From NCBI GenBank assembly GCA_037179385.1, contig CM074190.1, forward strand, positions 12,110,206-12,174,205: a stretch of DNA of 64,000 bases, in the 5' to 3' direction. This document shows positions 1 through 11,231 of this stretch, piece by piece. The position numbers and the translations under genes are program-made. The DNA is from Holothuria scabra. Its lineage: Eukaryota > Echinodermata > Holothuroidea > Aspidochirotida > Holothuriidae. The notes beneath the pieces are model-generated. The model saw nothing but the letters and a program-made list of their open reading frames with translations, did no database searches and was not told where the DNA came from. Within the stretch, counting starts at the first letter, position 1; every line of letters starts with the position of its first letter.

Positions 1-469
1 TGCCAGAGAGGTGAAAGCTCCCTGGATTGGAATATGATCATAAACGCAAGGAACTCTTTTTCTCAATGGCGGTGACCTTGCACCGTTTCCATATCCCCAA
101 CAAGGGAATAATCTCTGCCCCACCGTGGCACCGAAGTCTGCCCGATTCAGCAAGCAAAGTCTTTGCCTACTGGGGGTCACAACCCCGGTCCCGTCCCGTA
201 CAGTCATGCATATGATAAAACGTGTTATGGTACAAAATCAATGACTATGCACTTTTGGTGCTGTATGTTATTTTTAGAGCATAATGTAATTAGGTTAGGT
301 AAAAGGTTTTCAAAATTTTGGACAGTTTATTTTCCAATGCAACATGTACATTCGGCCTCGGTCTCGTCTCAGACCTTGTCGGTCTTGGTCTCCGATATGC
401 TGGTCTCGACTACAACACCGATATGGGGTCATCAGAGGTCAAAATTTGAAAATCTTGTTAACATGACAG
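1..469. other. Unassigned sequence, left edge
   Basis: No gene is recognised here. Short open frames on the + strand show no domain and have the base composition of their surroundings. Around 352-415 there is a run of related GGTCTCG/GGTCTTG words (a degenerate short repeat), which is the only visible internal structure. Confidence 0.4.
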
Positions 470-1212
470 TTTTCACATTTTCAACAAAAGGTAAACTTGG
501 AGTAAGCACATCGGACACCATATCCTCGCTCACATTAATGGACATTTTTTAAACTTTGCAGCCAATTTTCATCTCAACAATGCCCATTATAAGAATAATG
601 TGATTGCATAAGTGGCATGGGAACTTTACTAACTTTGCATTCCCTACAAGGAGGTCATATCCTCGATAACCTCCAAGGTCAACACAACGGTCTGAAAAAC
701 AAAGAAAAACGAAGCCTGCCTTTTCAAAATGAGAAAGAGATATAACCTTTGCTGCCCTTAAAAGTCCAATCTCTCACCCAAAGAGTACCAATTCTAACCT
801 TCTTACTGAAGCCCCTCCCACAATTGTCTGAAATTCATCCTCATCCAGACACAATCTCAGTTTATTGCTTCAGGGTGAGTAAAAAAACTCAAAGTGTATG
901 ATTCAAAACACTTTCAGTACAGTTCATGCTGTGTAATAGAAACTTTTGAACTCTGCATTGTTTGAATTAGCTGTCAATCAAAGAGCTGTGGCAATTGAGA
1001 ATTTCGGTAAACCCCTAGAAGAATTGTAGTTTGGGGTGAGATGACTGGCCCTTAAAGCTCACTTTGGATTTTGTTACTTCATTTACTGTTATCATGTCTG
1101 GAAAAATGCATGTCCAATATCTCTGATTTGATTGGAAATTTCATCACGTACATTTGGTCCCTCTATCACACATGTAAATTAAATATTTGCTTAAATTTCC
1201 CCTTTAAAAATG
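470..1212 (+). repeat. Dispersed repeat A, copy 1, split by a MITE
   Basis: This stretch aligns by eye with 5584-6028. Shared landmarks include TTTTCACATTTTCAACAAAA at the left, TGATTGCA(T/C)AAGTGGCA in the middle, and CTTCATTTACTG(T/A)TATC and CTCTATCACACATG/CTCTTTCACATATG at the right. Copy 1 is longer because a TTAA-flanked MITE occupies 762-1051. The nature of the host repeat is unknown; no coding content is seen. Confidence 0.75.
762..1051 (+). mobile_element. TTAA-MITE family 1, copy 1 (290 bp)
   Basis: A non-autonomous element flanked by TTAA at 758-761 and 1052-1055. The ends are imperfect terminal inverted repeats, CTCTCACCC near the left and GGGGTGAG near the right. The interior carries the family landmarks CAATTGTCTGAAATTCAT, CATCCAGACACAATCTCAG, TTCATGCTGTGTAAT, CTCTGCATTGTTTGAAT and CAATTGAGA. 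It sits inside repeat A; the second repeat A copy reads GCTGCCC-TCAA straight through at 5871-5879, giving an empty site. A TTAA target fits piggyBac or Kolobok transposases; which one is inference. Confidence 0.9.
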
Positions 1213-1925
1213 GTCAGTACCTTTTTTTCGTCGGCCTATATTTTGAAACGTACGAGCAATTTGTTGAGTGAAATAAAATTTGGGGCGTTCTATAAGCAAT
1301 ATATGGCACGGACGAGCCCTCTTTTTAAGTCCCCAACATTGAACCGGAATTTGAGCGACAAATCATAGCTACTTATTGTCTCCAGAATTGAAGACCTTTC
1401 CAGAGGTTAAACAGATAACGGATAATACTATATATGACGTTTCCCAGATGAAAAATTTGAGCAATACTGAGTTATCTTTCGGGTCTAGAAGTTTCATAGG
1501 AAATTCGGTGCCGCGCCCTTCCACATGGGCACTTGTTTCTCGGTGGTAATATCATAACAACATACAGTAGTAAACAGTTGTGGATAGTGATTGCTTCTTT
1601 GCACTTCAAAAGAAAATTGCGAGATTTTGATGATTTTATATTCTGAGAATGGTCGAGGTCAGACCGAAAATTTAAGAAAATATACTGGAGTAATATGAAA
1701 AAGAAAAATGAATGTCTTCATTCTTCTGTCTTCCATATGGTAAACTTAAGAGTCGGCATGGCTACAACTTACAAGAAATCAAAACCTGTTGATGATTTTC
1801 GGATCGAATTTGCGGGTTTCACGGTGGAAAAGTCAGCTTTGTGGACTGTGCTTTACCGCATATAAATTAATACTCTAAACACTGCTCTGTAAAACTCATT
1901 TTCTTGCCCAGCAGTTGGGTGCGCA
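1213..1925. other. Unassigned sequence
   Basis: No gene, repeat or element boundary is recognised. The stretch is AT-rich with scattered CpG dinucleotides. Confidence 0.4.
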
Positions 1926-1928
1926 TGT

Positions 1929-2010
1929 CACCTGACCAACGTCACGACCCTCAGACCATTTACATCATTGGTCTGTCATGTATTGCTCCATTTTAGACTT
2001 GATGAAAAGA
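1929..2010 (+). repeat. Direct repeat, copy 1
   Basis: About 75 bp here, including GACCAACGTCACG and CAGACCATTTACATCATTG, recur in direct orientation at 2281-2355 (GACCAACCTCACG, CAGACCATTTACATCATTG). The two copies bracket about 270 bp rich in TTTTGCCCGAAT. It may be a local duplication or two copies of a dispersed element. Confidence 0.75.
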
Positions 2011-2280
2011 ACAGATACTTTTTCCGAAGTCCTCCCGGCCATAGGAGTAGGGGGTAATTTTCTATGAGGGGCAAGAGCATTTTTAATCGAATAATATCAC
2101 CGTTTATCATGTTTTGCCCGAATAGACCAACTTTTTGCCCGAATTTGGAGGGCGAGTGCCCCCTGCACCCCGCCTCGCACGCCTATGCTCCCGACCCTCT
2201 TAATGGCAAAGGGCCGTTCGACGAAACCGAAACTATAAAGTGCTTCCCAAAGGAACTATACGGCCACTGAAGGACAACGC

Positions 2281-2355
2281 TTGACCAACCTCACGGCCTC
2301 CAGACCATTTACATCATTGATGTGTCATGTACGGTCCCTTTCTAGACTTTCTTTT
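2281..2355 (+). repeat. Direct repeat, copy 2
   Basis: This is the partner of the repeat at 1929-2010, in the same orientation. It lies directly upstream of the decayed LINE reading frame that starts near 2411. Confidence 0.75.
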
Positions 2356-2410
2356 TAAAACGTACTTAGAAACGGGCACGTTGTAACAAATAAAAAACTT
2401 AAACCGAACT

Positions 2411-2803
2411 GTGAAGACTAATATTCTCACTAGATTGGTTATATCCAGAAAATCTCTTCCTTGGATAACCGACAATAGTCTCAGATTAGTTAGGCGAAGG
2501 AACAGGTTGCAATTACTTTTTAAAAAACCCAGAAGGCTTGTATTTATGAGAGATGGGCTCAACTACGCGCTAAAATCAAAAGAGAAGCTCACACCCCCCA
2601 TAAAAATTACATCAGTGGAATGATTGGCGATATTAAAATTGATGACAAGCCCTTCTAGAGATATATTAGTGGTCAAAAGAAAGATAGACATAACCTCCCC
2701 ACTCTTAAGACTGATGATAAGTTAGCTGCTAATGTTTTGGACAAAGTTCGTGCTCTCAATAACCAGTTCTGTAGTGTCTTCACTGAAATAAGCACATTTG
2801 TCT
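2411..2803 (+). pseudogene. Decayed LINE ORF fragment (linker before reverse transcriptase)
   Basis: The first frame (from 2411) reads SLPWITDNSLRLVRRRNRL, which matches the PW(I/L)T....L(I/V)RRRNRL pattern found between the endonuclease and reverse transcriptase of non-LTR retrotransposons. A frameshift near 2535-2555 moves the homology to the next frame, which continues with KNYISGMIGDIK, then a stop where an F-W-R-Y motif is expected (TAG at 2656-2658), then LNNQFCSVFTEIS, the usual pre-RT sequence. The element is therefore broken by at least one frameshift and one stop. The reverse-transcriptase core itself is not seen downstream. The family assignment (non-LTR) is confident; the clade is not. 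Confidence 0.8.
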
Positions 2804-2820
2804 GACCAGTGCTGTCTCAG

Positions 2821-2907
2821 TAAACCGTCGCGACTCCAAATTAACAACATAACGGACTCGACTTCGCCTCGTCCGTTACTTCGCCAATTTGGAGTCTCGG
2901 CGGTTTA
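2821..2907. repeat. Short foldback repeat, 87 bp
   Basis: The arms are about 40 bp (2821-2860 and 2868-2907). TAAACCG at the left end is answered by CGGTTTA at the right end. GACTCCAAATT is answered by AATTTGGAGTC, and TAACGGAC by GTCCGTTA. It could be a foldback MITE remnant or a transcribed hairpin; no target duplication was found. Confidence 0.75.
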
Positions 2908-3315
2908 TTCATCATAACAGTCAGCCAAATGCAATTAATCCATAAATATCGATATCATCATTTTCTTAAGTTGAAAGGTCTTTGACTCAACAGATTTTGG
3001 TGGGATAACTATCTCTTCATAGTAACTTCCGATCAAGTAAAAACAACTTATTACTGGCATATAGCACCTTTGAGTCAACGGTGGATGTTTGAAACACATA
3101 CAAGCATATAGTATGAATTCAGTGAGCTAGGAGTCGAAATCTAGAGAAGCAATCTTACTTTACAGGTTTTTCTGTGTGAAGTAATGTTAAAAAACCTCAG
3201 AACCATCGACTACTACAACAAAATCATCATCCTTGAAACTTTTTTTTTCAGTGAGATTTTAAGTCAATTTGAAATATCCCGCAGACGCACTTCCGTTTTA
3301 GTATTAAGGTATGCT
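2908..3315. other. Unassigned sequence
   Basis: AT-rich sequence between the foldback repeat and the first (AT)n tract. No gene is recognised. Confidence 0.4.
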
Positions 3316-3318
3316 GAG

Positions 3319-3328
3319 CATATATATA

Positions 3329-3381
<53 letters not shown>
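3319..3381. repeat. (AT)n microsatellite 1
   Basis: Nearly pure TA dinucleotide tract with one TTT interruption near 3330. Apparent poly-(Tyr-Ile) open frames on both strands here are artefacts of the repeat. Confidence 0.95.
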
Positions 3382-3387
<6 letters not shown>

Positions 3388-3709
3388 TGTTATTTTGTTA
3401 TTTACCATTGAAATACAGGTGTCTTGTATGGTGTGTTGTATTTATATGCATATTTGGCAGACTCGCATATCATTTATTTTATTTAAATTTTTTGTTTCTT
3501 TTATTACAACTTGTGTGATAAAGATATAGCAAAATATACACTATCAGAGGTTAAAGGGCATCATCAATAGTTACTGGTATTTTACTGGTAAATTTATTAA
3601 ATTTTTTGTATGCCCATATATGGAAATGTAGTAAATACACTAGATATACGATTTTGTCTCCCAAAGTGGTAGGATTTTCCGCTTTGTCCCCCAAGTGCAT
3701 AATAAAGTG

Positions 3710-3857
<148 letters not shown>

Positions 3858-4093
3858 ACATGAAGCAGTTTACCCACCAAATGAACAAAGTTTAAGACGT
3901 ACCGTTCTAATATAGTTTCAATAAAAATGATTGTTTCATAAAAAAAAATATCATTTAAAGGTATTTCATGATAAGATATCTGATTATAATCCTATGGAAA
4001 GGTGTAGCTAAATATAGCCAATAAGAACTTACTAGGGGACGGCCCTTTACAAAAAAAGTAAGGGATGAAATAGGGGGACTCGATCTGTAATTT

Positions 4094-4125
4094 GCCTAAT
4101 TTGCTGTGGTTGCAGCAAATTAGGC
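4094..4125. repeat. Perfect 13-bp stem hairpin
   Basis: GCCTAATTTGCTG at 4094-4106 is exactly complementary to CAGCAAATTAGGC at 4113-4125, with a 6-base loop. No T-run or gene end gives it a terminator role; its function is unknown. Confidence 0.8.
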
Positions 4126-5583
4126 ATTCAACATCTTAAAAGAAATTTATACTTTGCAATAGCAGAAGAAATCCCTTTTCGAAAAAAAAAACCTCAAAGG
4201 GGGGTCGTTCGCACTCCCGACACCCCCTCGATGACGCCCATGATTTGTGCAAAATTTATAGTAGTAGTAAACCATTTGCAAATGAAAAAAGGTAAAATAA
4301 ATCCATAAATTGATCAAAAGCACACTTCAATCTACTGCGGGAAAATCCCAGAACGGGGGAGGGGGTGGGGTGGCATTCACTAGTGCTACTGAGACACCGT
4401 TGCATAGTCTACTGGTGTAAGATTGTTAATACAAAAACATTAAAATATATCCTTTCGAACGACACGTACCTCATCATATATCTGCGGACAGAGGATGGAG
4501 GTCTACCTCTTATTCCAGATTGAGGCTAATCGGGCACTCGTCACTCTGATTTTACTTCTCTGATAATGGTCTTAGTACGAAATGGTCGAATCGCTGGTGT
4601 GGTGTGATGTGCGCGAAATTTTGCCTTAGAAACTGCTCATTTTTCTGAAAAATTTGCACGCAGACTTTGCACCAAAACATTTTCAGTTTTCTTAAAATGT
4701 GTTTCCTAGTTTCAGACTGCCAGGCTGGTTATTCAGTAAAAGATTACAGAATAATTCTTTAAAGCATAGGAGGGGACGATTCCTCTTCTTTAAATTCTTA
4801 AATGTTGAGCTCCTTCATACAACCACACCTGCTGCCCTATGCACTGGTACTCGAACAATCGAAATAAATCATAGAGACCGCTGAATAGTGTATGTTTGAT
4901 ATGCAAGTGAGAAAAGAACATCAATAATACCGCAAGTGCGCGAAAATTTGGGGGCATATCGAAAAGTTTTGTACAAAAACGATCATTTGCTCATTTTACA
5001 CCAATATTTCGTAAATGTTCTAATTAAGGTAAGATTAATCAGTTATACTTCGAAATGATATGTCTAGGTGAAACCGACCCATAAAACGCCAATTTTCATT
5101 CAAATCCATGATTTTTGACGATTTCAAAATTTTGTGACGTCATTATTTGGGGGAATTCCCCCCCCCCCAAATTATGGGTCATTTCATATCACACAAACGC
5201 AAGTTTACGACAAAATTATATATCCAAATAAAACCAACTCTTTCCTCCTGCTACCTATGACATGCAGCTACCAGAAACGCGTTTAGCCATTTCGATATAT
5301 TTGTGGCTAGAAGTATTAATCCTTTATTTTATGTGAATTTGGGGTGAAAAGCACATTTTTGCATATAGACATCAATTCCCATAAATAAATGATTTACGGC
5401 AAAATTAAAGGGTGTGTCCAATCAAAAAAGTATTCACTGGATGTGTAATATTACGAAGATAACAAATCCAAATAAGCCAGCACAATAGGATTTGGTACCA
5501 ATAGAGGGGTACTTATTCTGAGCATTTTGGTGAAATTTGCATTAAAATCTGATGTGTGGTTCCCAAGATATGAGCACGTAAAT
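4126..5583. other. Unassigned sequence, likely old repeat
   Basis: No gene is recognised. Around 4198-4245 the GGGGTCG...ACGCCCATG words resemble the degraded end of a hAT-like element. A G-rich tract lies at 4355-4373 and a C-run at 5159-5170 beside GGGGGAATT. The segment leads directly into repeat A copy 2 and may belong to the same longer repeat. Confidence 0.35.
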
Positions 5584-6028
5584 TTTTCACATTTTCAACA
5601 AAATGTGAACTTGAAGCAAGCACATATGACATCACATCCCCACATTAATGGGCAGTCTTTTGTTTTTCTTTAAACTTTATACTGGATTTTCTCCTCAACA
5701 ACCCCATATTACTAAAATGTGATTGCACAAGTGGCACGAGAATTTTACAAACATTGCATCCCCCACAGGGAGGTCATACTCCTAGTAACTTCAAGGTCAA
5801 CACATCAGTCTGATAAAACAAAGAGAAACAAACATTTCTTGTCAATGTGAGGAAGTGATATAAGCTCTGCTGCCCTCAAATTCACTTTTGAAAACAAATC
5901 TACTGACTTCATTTACTGATATCTCAAGAAATACTTGTCCTATTTAAATGGAACTTTCACCGCACTGTGTAGATTTTGTTCCTCTTTCACATATGAAATT
6001 TTTGCTTTAACTATCCCTTTCAAAATAC
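5584..6028 (+). repeat. Dispersed repeat A, copy 2 (uninterrupted)
   Basis: This is a diverged copy of 470-1212 lacking the MITE. The reading GCTGCCCTCAAATTCACTTT at 5870-5889 corresponds to GCTGCCCTTAA plus AGCTCACTTT of copy 1, so it is the empty site for the TTAA insertion. Confidence 0.75.
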
Positions 6029-8160
6029 AACCCCGAGTACTACATTAAGCGAAAAACCGAACAATGCACGCGCCTACATACTGTAACGCATTTGTGAGGC
6101 TTATGATCGAAACTTTTCGATACGATTTGCAAAGTAAACATGTGGAATTATTGATACAGAAAATCGATCGTAATCGGTAGAGAACACCTTTCATAACGTA
6201 CTTAAATAGTTTTTTTTGGTAGTACCTAATTTTAGGTTTCAGCCGAGGTCACAAAAAAGTGTGGCGGACTTTTACATTAGTGTCCCCCCGCTCAAAAAAA
6301 AAAAAAAAAAAAAAAGTGTGTGTGATGCCCTCTGTCCCACACAATCGACGTTTTCTACAAGCCCTAAAGTCATCTGTACACCGGTGTTACATCCTGTTTA
6401 TTCTGGGTTTTTTTTTCTTCTTTTTTAATTTTTAAATCGACCTGAATTATTAAGGGCGCAAAACGATATGATATATACGTAGGAAGTGCAGATTCTTCCA
6501 CAGTCCCCAAACTTTTCAAATTGCATTTGCTTTTCAAGCTACATATTTTTAGCTTGTGAAAACAAAGTTTTCGGTCCGCTTCGCACACCGCAAACTACTC
6601 AGTGGCACACTGATGGTCCCTTTGAATAAATCGGAAATTTGGTAGATAGGTCAATAGCTAGCTACTCCCCTCACCTTGAGAGAGTCCTCGACCCGTACAT
6701 CCCTCCCCATGTAATTAATCCAATCTCTCATGACAAAATCCTGGCTACGCTCCTACTGTAACTTCCGGCACTTTCAATCTTCTAAAGTATATGGAACATT
6801 TGGTTACAAGGAGAAAGTGAGGTGCTTAGCTTGCTAGTTGTCAAGTTTTTACAATAAAAACCTGTCAATCAACATCAACAATGAACAGCGTTGCCGAAAG
6901 TCTTGATTAATATTTTATAGCAATGAGCTATGTGGTTCTATCGGTATAGAGCAAAGGGTAAGTAGTAGTAACAGTATCTATACTATACCATGTAATACGG
7001 TTGTAATAACGGAAATAGTGGAGACAATGCGCAGTCACACAAAATTGTTATTGGGTTTTGTCAAGTACCAATTCTATGACCGTGGCCTCAATCATCGCTA
7101 TATACACAAGGCTTGTCACGTAGTGTTACCACAGGGTTAATGGTGTGGTGATGCGGTTGCATGACAGATATGGGTATAGCTACAGACAGCTGTGGTGTGA
7201 AAATATATTGGGAATGCTTTCAACAACCAGCAAGCCTAGCTATGCGATACACCTCAAAAACAGTTTTGCAATACGTACGGGGACACATTACTGACAAAGG
7301 ACGACGTATGAAAGCGGATGGGAGCTCATCCTGATGCGAAACTCCGAAAGTATAAATTGTTGTTCATGTTGTAAGTTAAAAAAAGACATTAGTTCGATAT
7401 TTGTCTCGTTGGTTTGTACGTACATTGCAAAAAATCGCGCTTTGTTTGGTCAGTCTAAGGAAGGCTAACTGTAATAGCCTAATAACGTTAGTACAATACG
7501 GAAAGTTACACTGCAGACGACACCTAAGTTAAAACTCCCCGTTTAATAATAATAGGCCAAAGTAACATTAGAAAGTTCCTACTAGCCTACGTCATGCAAC
7601 GCAAGGCCTACACAGTCTAGGTAAAAACCTTACAAACGTGTACCAGTTACGCCAATTTTACGCCTGTTACCTGCTGACTCATTTTTTTTGCATGATACCA
7701 AATTTTCGTAGGTTTTTAGTATAGGCTAGACCTTGGCCTGCTGTGCTTGAAGTAGGCTAAGTGAATGTGTGTTTGCAAAAGACAAGTCTTGTGATCTTTG
7801 GTGCAGCAGTAGCAGGCCTAACTTAGGGCCACAGGTGCTTCTTACTGAAACACAGAAAAGTAAGTCACACAATTTCCAGCTCGAAAAATTAAAGTGAGAC
7901 TGCTGGCATTATTACTAAACTTTTCTGGTCAAATTGGTCTGTGTAAGACTTTCCGTCATTACCCACTTCAAAGCAGTCCTCTTTCTTAATTTTTTTAATA
8001 AAAAATTATTCCTTTTTTAATTTAGACCTTGCATGTACTCCAAAGTATCAAAAATATCATTGACTTTATTGTTTCTGTTCAATATATTTGCCATATTTTT
8101 GTCAATAGATGTAGCTTATTACTAATGTGAAGAAATATTAAGTATTAATGATCAATAAAA
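6029..8160. other. CpG-richer unassigned region
   Basis: No gene is recognised. A-run at 6295-6315 and T-runs near 6410-6426 flank short open frames without domains. Between about 7000 and 7900 CpG dinucleotides are visibly denser than in the following 50 kb. This could be a promoter-proximal or unmethylated zone, but no TATA box, exon or conserved protein is visible. Confidence 0.35.
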
Positions 8161-8312
8161 TTTTAAAACGTCCAAAGAAGTGGAAGTGTTATCATTTTCA
8201 CCAAGCAGTTATGGCTGTTGACCTAGACAGAAGTATATCAGATTTTTAAGTCAATAGCCATAGCGTGGTTGGTGAAAATGATAACACTTTTACTTCTTTG
8301 AAGGTTTCAAAA
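8161..8312. mobile_element. Foldback MITE, 152 bp
   Basis: Arms of about 62 bp. AAGTGTTATCATTTTCACCAA on the left (about 8185-8205) is answered by TTGGTGAAAATGATAACACTT on the right, and TATGGCTGTTGAC by GTCAATAGCCATA. The loop is about 27 bases. The perfect 20-odd bp core in each arm suggests a fairly recent origin or transcript-level constraint. No clear target duplication was found. Confidence 0.85.
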
Positions 8313-8645
8313 TCAGAAGAAGCAAAGATCGATAAACTTGCTTGATCACACCAAAATCAGTAAGTGAGGGAAAAATTGTTTGTGATTGACAAAGATAGAT
8401 CTTTCCAAGAATGGCATGTAAGGTACCCTGTACACAGAGGGTGGAGGTACTGTTATTGTTCTACTGAAATAGTCCAGGATAAAATACTAATTGTGAAAAT
8501 GTGATGTGGGTATGCTGAAATCTATATTAAAAATTATTTACAGTATTTCCATGACAAACTCTCTGCTGAGGCATCTCAAGCTGGCAGCTAATAATCCAGA
8601 ATCTATCAGAGAACTTCCTGTTCAGGTATTTTGAGATCAGCAAAG

Positions 8646-8833
8646 CAGTGTTGTAACAAGTCACGACTGGAGTCACTAATTCCTCTCAAAATCATAGTGA
8701 CTCGATAGAATTCAGGATTAATTTCCCCATTGAAACAGTACAGTGACACGAGTCAATGACCCGACTCAAGTCATTTAAAACTTTGAAAACTGGTGACTCG
8801 AGTCACTAATCTAGTGACTCGGTTACAACACTG
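8646..8833. mobile_element. hAT-like MITE, 188 bp
   Basis: The termini are CAGTGTTGTAAC and GTTACAACACTG (perfect 12-bp inverted repeat). They are flanked by CAGCAAAG (8638-8645) and CAGTAAAG (8834-8841), an 8-bp duplication with one mismatch. The interior is packed with GTGACTCG/GAGTCAC words in both orientations. The CAG start and 8-bp duplication are typical of the hAT superfamily. Confidence 0.88.
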
Positions 8834-9018
8834 CAGTAAAGTTAAAGGGGTTTGTCCCCTTCAAAGACTATTTGCTCAATAGAGCGAAAAGGTTGGTTTA
8901 AATGGGGTTAACTGCCCCAACAGCAGAGGCAAGCTTCACCTGAGAAAATGCCTTTTTCTCGGGTAGCATTGGCTAAAATGTCCTATTCAATTCAAGTAGC
9001 ATGACCTGATAGCTTTAA

Positions 9019-9315
9019 AGGCATATTTTCATCATCCCAAACAGTTCCAATTCTCCCAACCTACTTACTTCTAGCCCCTCCCACATTTATCTAAAACTCA
9101 TCTTTATCCAGACACAATCCTAGTTTATTGCTTGATGGCTTATCCCAGTGGCCATACAAGTCCATAATGTGTAATCAAGACACTCTCAGTGCCCATGCTG
9201 TGTAATTTAGCTATGATGCATTGTTTGAATGTGATGCCAATCAAAGAGCTGTACCAATTGAGAGTTTTGATATATGTACACTGAAGCTGTAGTTTGGGGT
9301 GACGAATGACTGCCT
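9019..9315 (+). mobile_element. TTAA-MITE family 1, copy 2 (297 bp)
   Basis: Flanked by TTAA at 9015-9018 and 9316-9319. It carries the family landmarks and the subfamily word CAAGTCCATAATGTGTAATC. It is nearly identical, in inverted orientation, to the copy at 10433-10729. It is more diverged from the other copies at its ends (GGCATATTTTCATCATCCC). Confidence 0.88.
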
Positions 9316-9319
9316 TTAA

Positions 9320-10428
9320 GTTTCATTTAAGATGACTTCAAAAATGATGAAAGAGCACCATTTGAGGCATGTCCAATGGTCCTGTCATGTACAATTAACT
9401 AGTTCACTATGTGAGCAGGGAAACATACGGTATGCTTCAAAAGCTCTCTGACAGAACTAGAAGCAGTCTTGGTATGATGGTATGGACTTCCATTTACAGT
9501 ATCAGTGAAACACAGATAGAGATTAAAAAATATTGAATGCAAACATAGCTGTTTATTTTCTATGGCAGAGACATTAACAATTGTTTGTAAAACCATTTTT
9601 CACTTCAATTTGGACCGCCATGCAAATCTTATTGGAGACAACCTCAACTTGGAATTCGACCCAACAATTTCCTTGAAAGGGATGAAAAGTAAAAAAAAAT
9701 CAGTGATGAGCCACCACAACAAGACCTGATCAAGGACTTTATAAACTTGGAATAACTTTCATTACTGTTGGTTACCCAGAGTTATTTTAGACTTGCAGTA
9801 GCTTTCTGGATAAACCCATTATTATTCTGATACTGGTTTTAACCAGTTTCAGTTTGACATGATTATTTTATGAGAAGAAAATGGAAAAATCAAAGTCTTG
9901 TGAACATGGAAGTACTGTAATTCTGAAATTAAATAATTCAAAAAATTGCGGAAGCTCAAGCAAATTTGGGGCACGTTTTTGGAACTCATGCAGGCAGCTT
10001 ATGGTTTAATCTGAATGAGTTAGCAATTTATTCATTTTTAATTTTCATTCTCCATCATGGGGAAGTCTCTGATAATTTTTGAAATATTTGGGTTTTTATC
10101 ATTTTAGAGAGAGGGTAAAATAAGTCTTTCCACAAAGCTTAAGACTTTGTGACAGTTTGTATCCAATTTGAAGCTCATACACTATAGGTCATGTATACAC
10201 ACTGTTTGGTGATGCTGCAATGGGTTACATTTAGCAAGTAAAGTATATCAGGGAAATTAAGTTGATTATAATCAAATTTTGACGATAAGAGGTCCGAATA
10301 TATCAAACATCATTTCTGGAATAATCGTAAAGCCTTTTTCAGACTAATTTTCAAGGTTTAACTTGGGTATCTGCATGTAGACCGACTGTATGTAACAAAC
10401 CACCACTGAATATTAAATTGGTAAAGCT
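9320..10428. other. Spacer between inverted MITE copies
   Basis: About 1.1 kb of AT-rich DNA between two nearly identical inverted MITE copies. No gene or transposase fragment is seen. The outer flanks of the two MITEs are unrelated, so there is no evidence for one composite element. Confidence 0.45.
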
Positions 10429-10432
10429 TTAA

Positions 10433-10729
10433 AGGCAGTCATTCGTCACCCTAAACTACAGTTTCAGTATATGTATATCAAAACTCTCAATTGGTACAGC
10501 TCTTTGATTGGCATCACATTCAAACAATGCATCATAAATGAATTACACAGCATGGGCACTGAGAGTGTCTTGATTACACATTATGGACTTGTATGGCCAC
10601 TGGGACAAGCCATGAAGCAATAAACTAGGATTGTGTCTGGATAAAGATGAGTTTTAGATAAATGTGGGAGGGGCTAGAAGTAAGTAGGTTGGGAGAATTG
10701 TAACTGTTTGGGATGATGAAAATACACCT
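10433..10729 (-). mobile_element. TTAA-MITE family 1, copy 3 (297 bp)
   Basis: Flanked by TTAA at 10429-10432 and 10730-10733. It is read in reverse relative to copy 2 and shares GGCAGTCATTCGTCACCC at its end with the complement of that copy. Same length and subfamily words as 9019-9315, so the two stem from one recent source copy. Confidence 0.88.
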
Positions 10730-10756
10730 TTAAGGGAAAATATTCTCATCCTAGAC

Positions 10757-11231
10757 CAGGGTTGTCCAACCTTTAGCAGCAGTAGGCCACATGTAATGGT
10801 TATGATGGAAGAGGGGCCCCATTCTATACTCGTTTTTTTTTTTCAATTTTTCCCGACGCCCAAGGCAACAAAATGCAATCATTGCGCGTAGGGAACACTG
10901 ATTCATTTTGGTTTTTGACTGAACAAATAAATATATTTTAGCAAAAATTGATGGTGTTGGGCAGAATATTCAGACAAAGTTTGAATCATCTCGAATCATT
11001 CTCAACCTGCCCCTGTGGACAATACTCCAATGTAGCTAAATGTAGCAGACATTTGAAATGAATTTTTTCATTCAAAAGAAAGAATGCCATAGCGGACAGC
11101 GAAGCCTCAAGTTGTCATCAATTAATTTGCTTTTTGAATAATTTTGTAATATAGATTATTTCTGACGGGCCAGATGCAACCCTTTTCGCAGGCCAGACCG
11201 TGGCCTGTGGGCTGTAGGTTGGACAACCCTG
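10757..11231. mobile_element. hAT-like non-autonomous element, 475 bp
   Basis: The termini are CAGGGTTGTCCAACCT and AGGTTGGACAACCCTG, a perfect 16-bp inverted repeat. The flanks are TCCTAGAC at 10749-10756 and TCCTAGAC at 11232-11239, a perfect 8-bp target duplication. Interior GGCC-rich words near the right end (11168-11210) are typical of hAT subterminal repeats. There is no transposase reading frame. Confidence 0.95.

Noticed and set aside
9015..10733. One composite transposon bounded by two MITE copies
   Set aside because: Outer flanks differ, each copy has its own TTAA pair, and the spacer holds no transposase.
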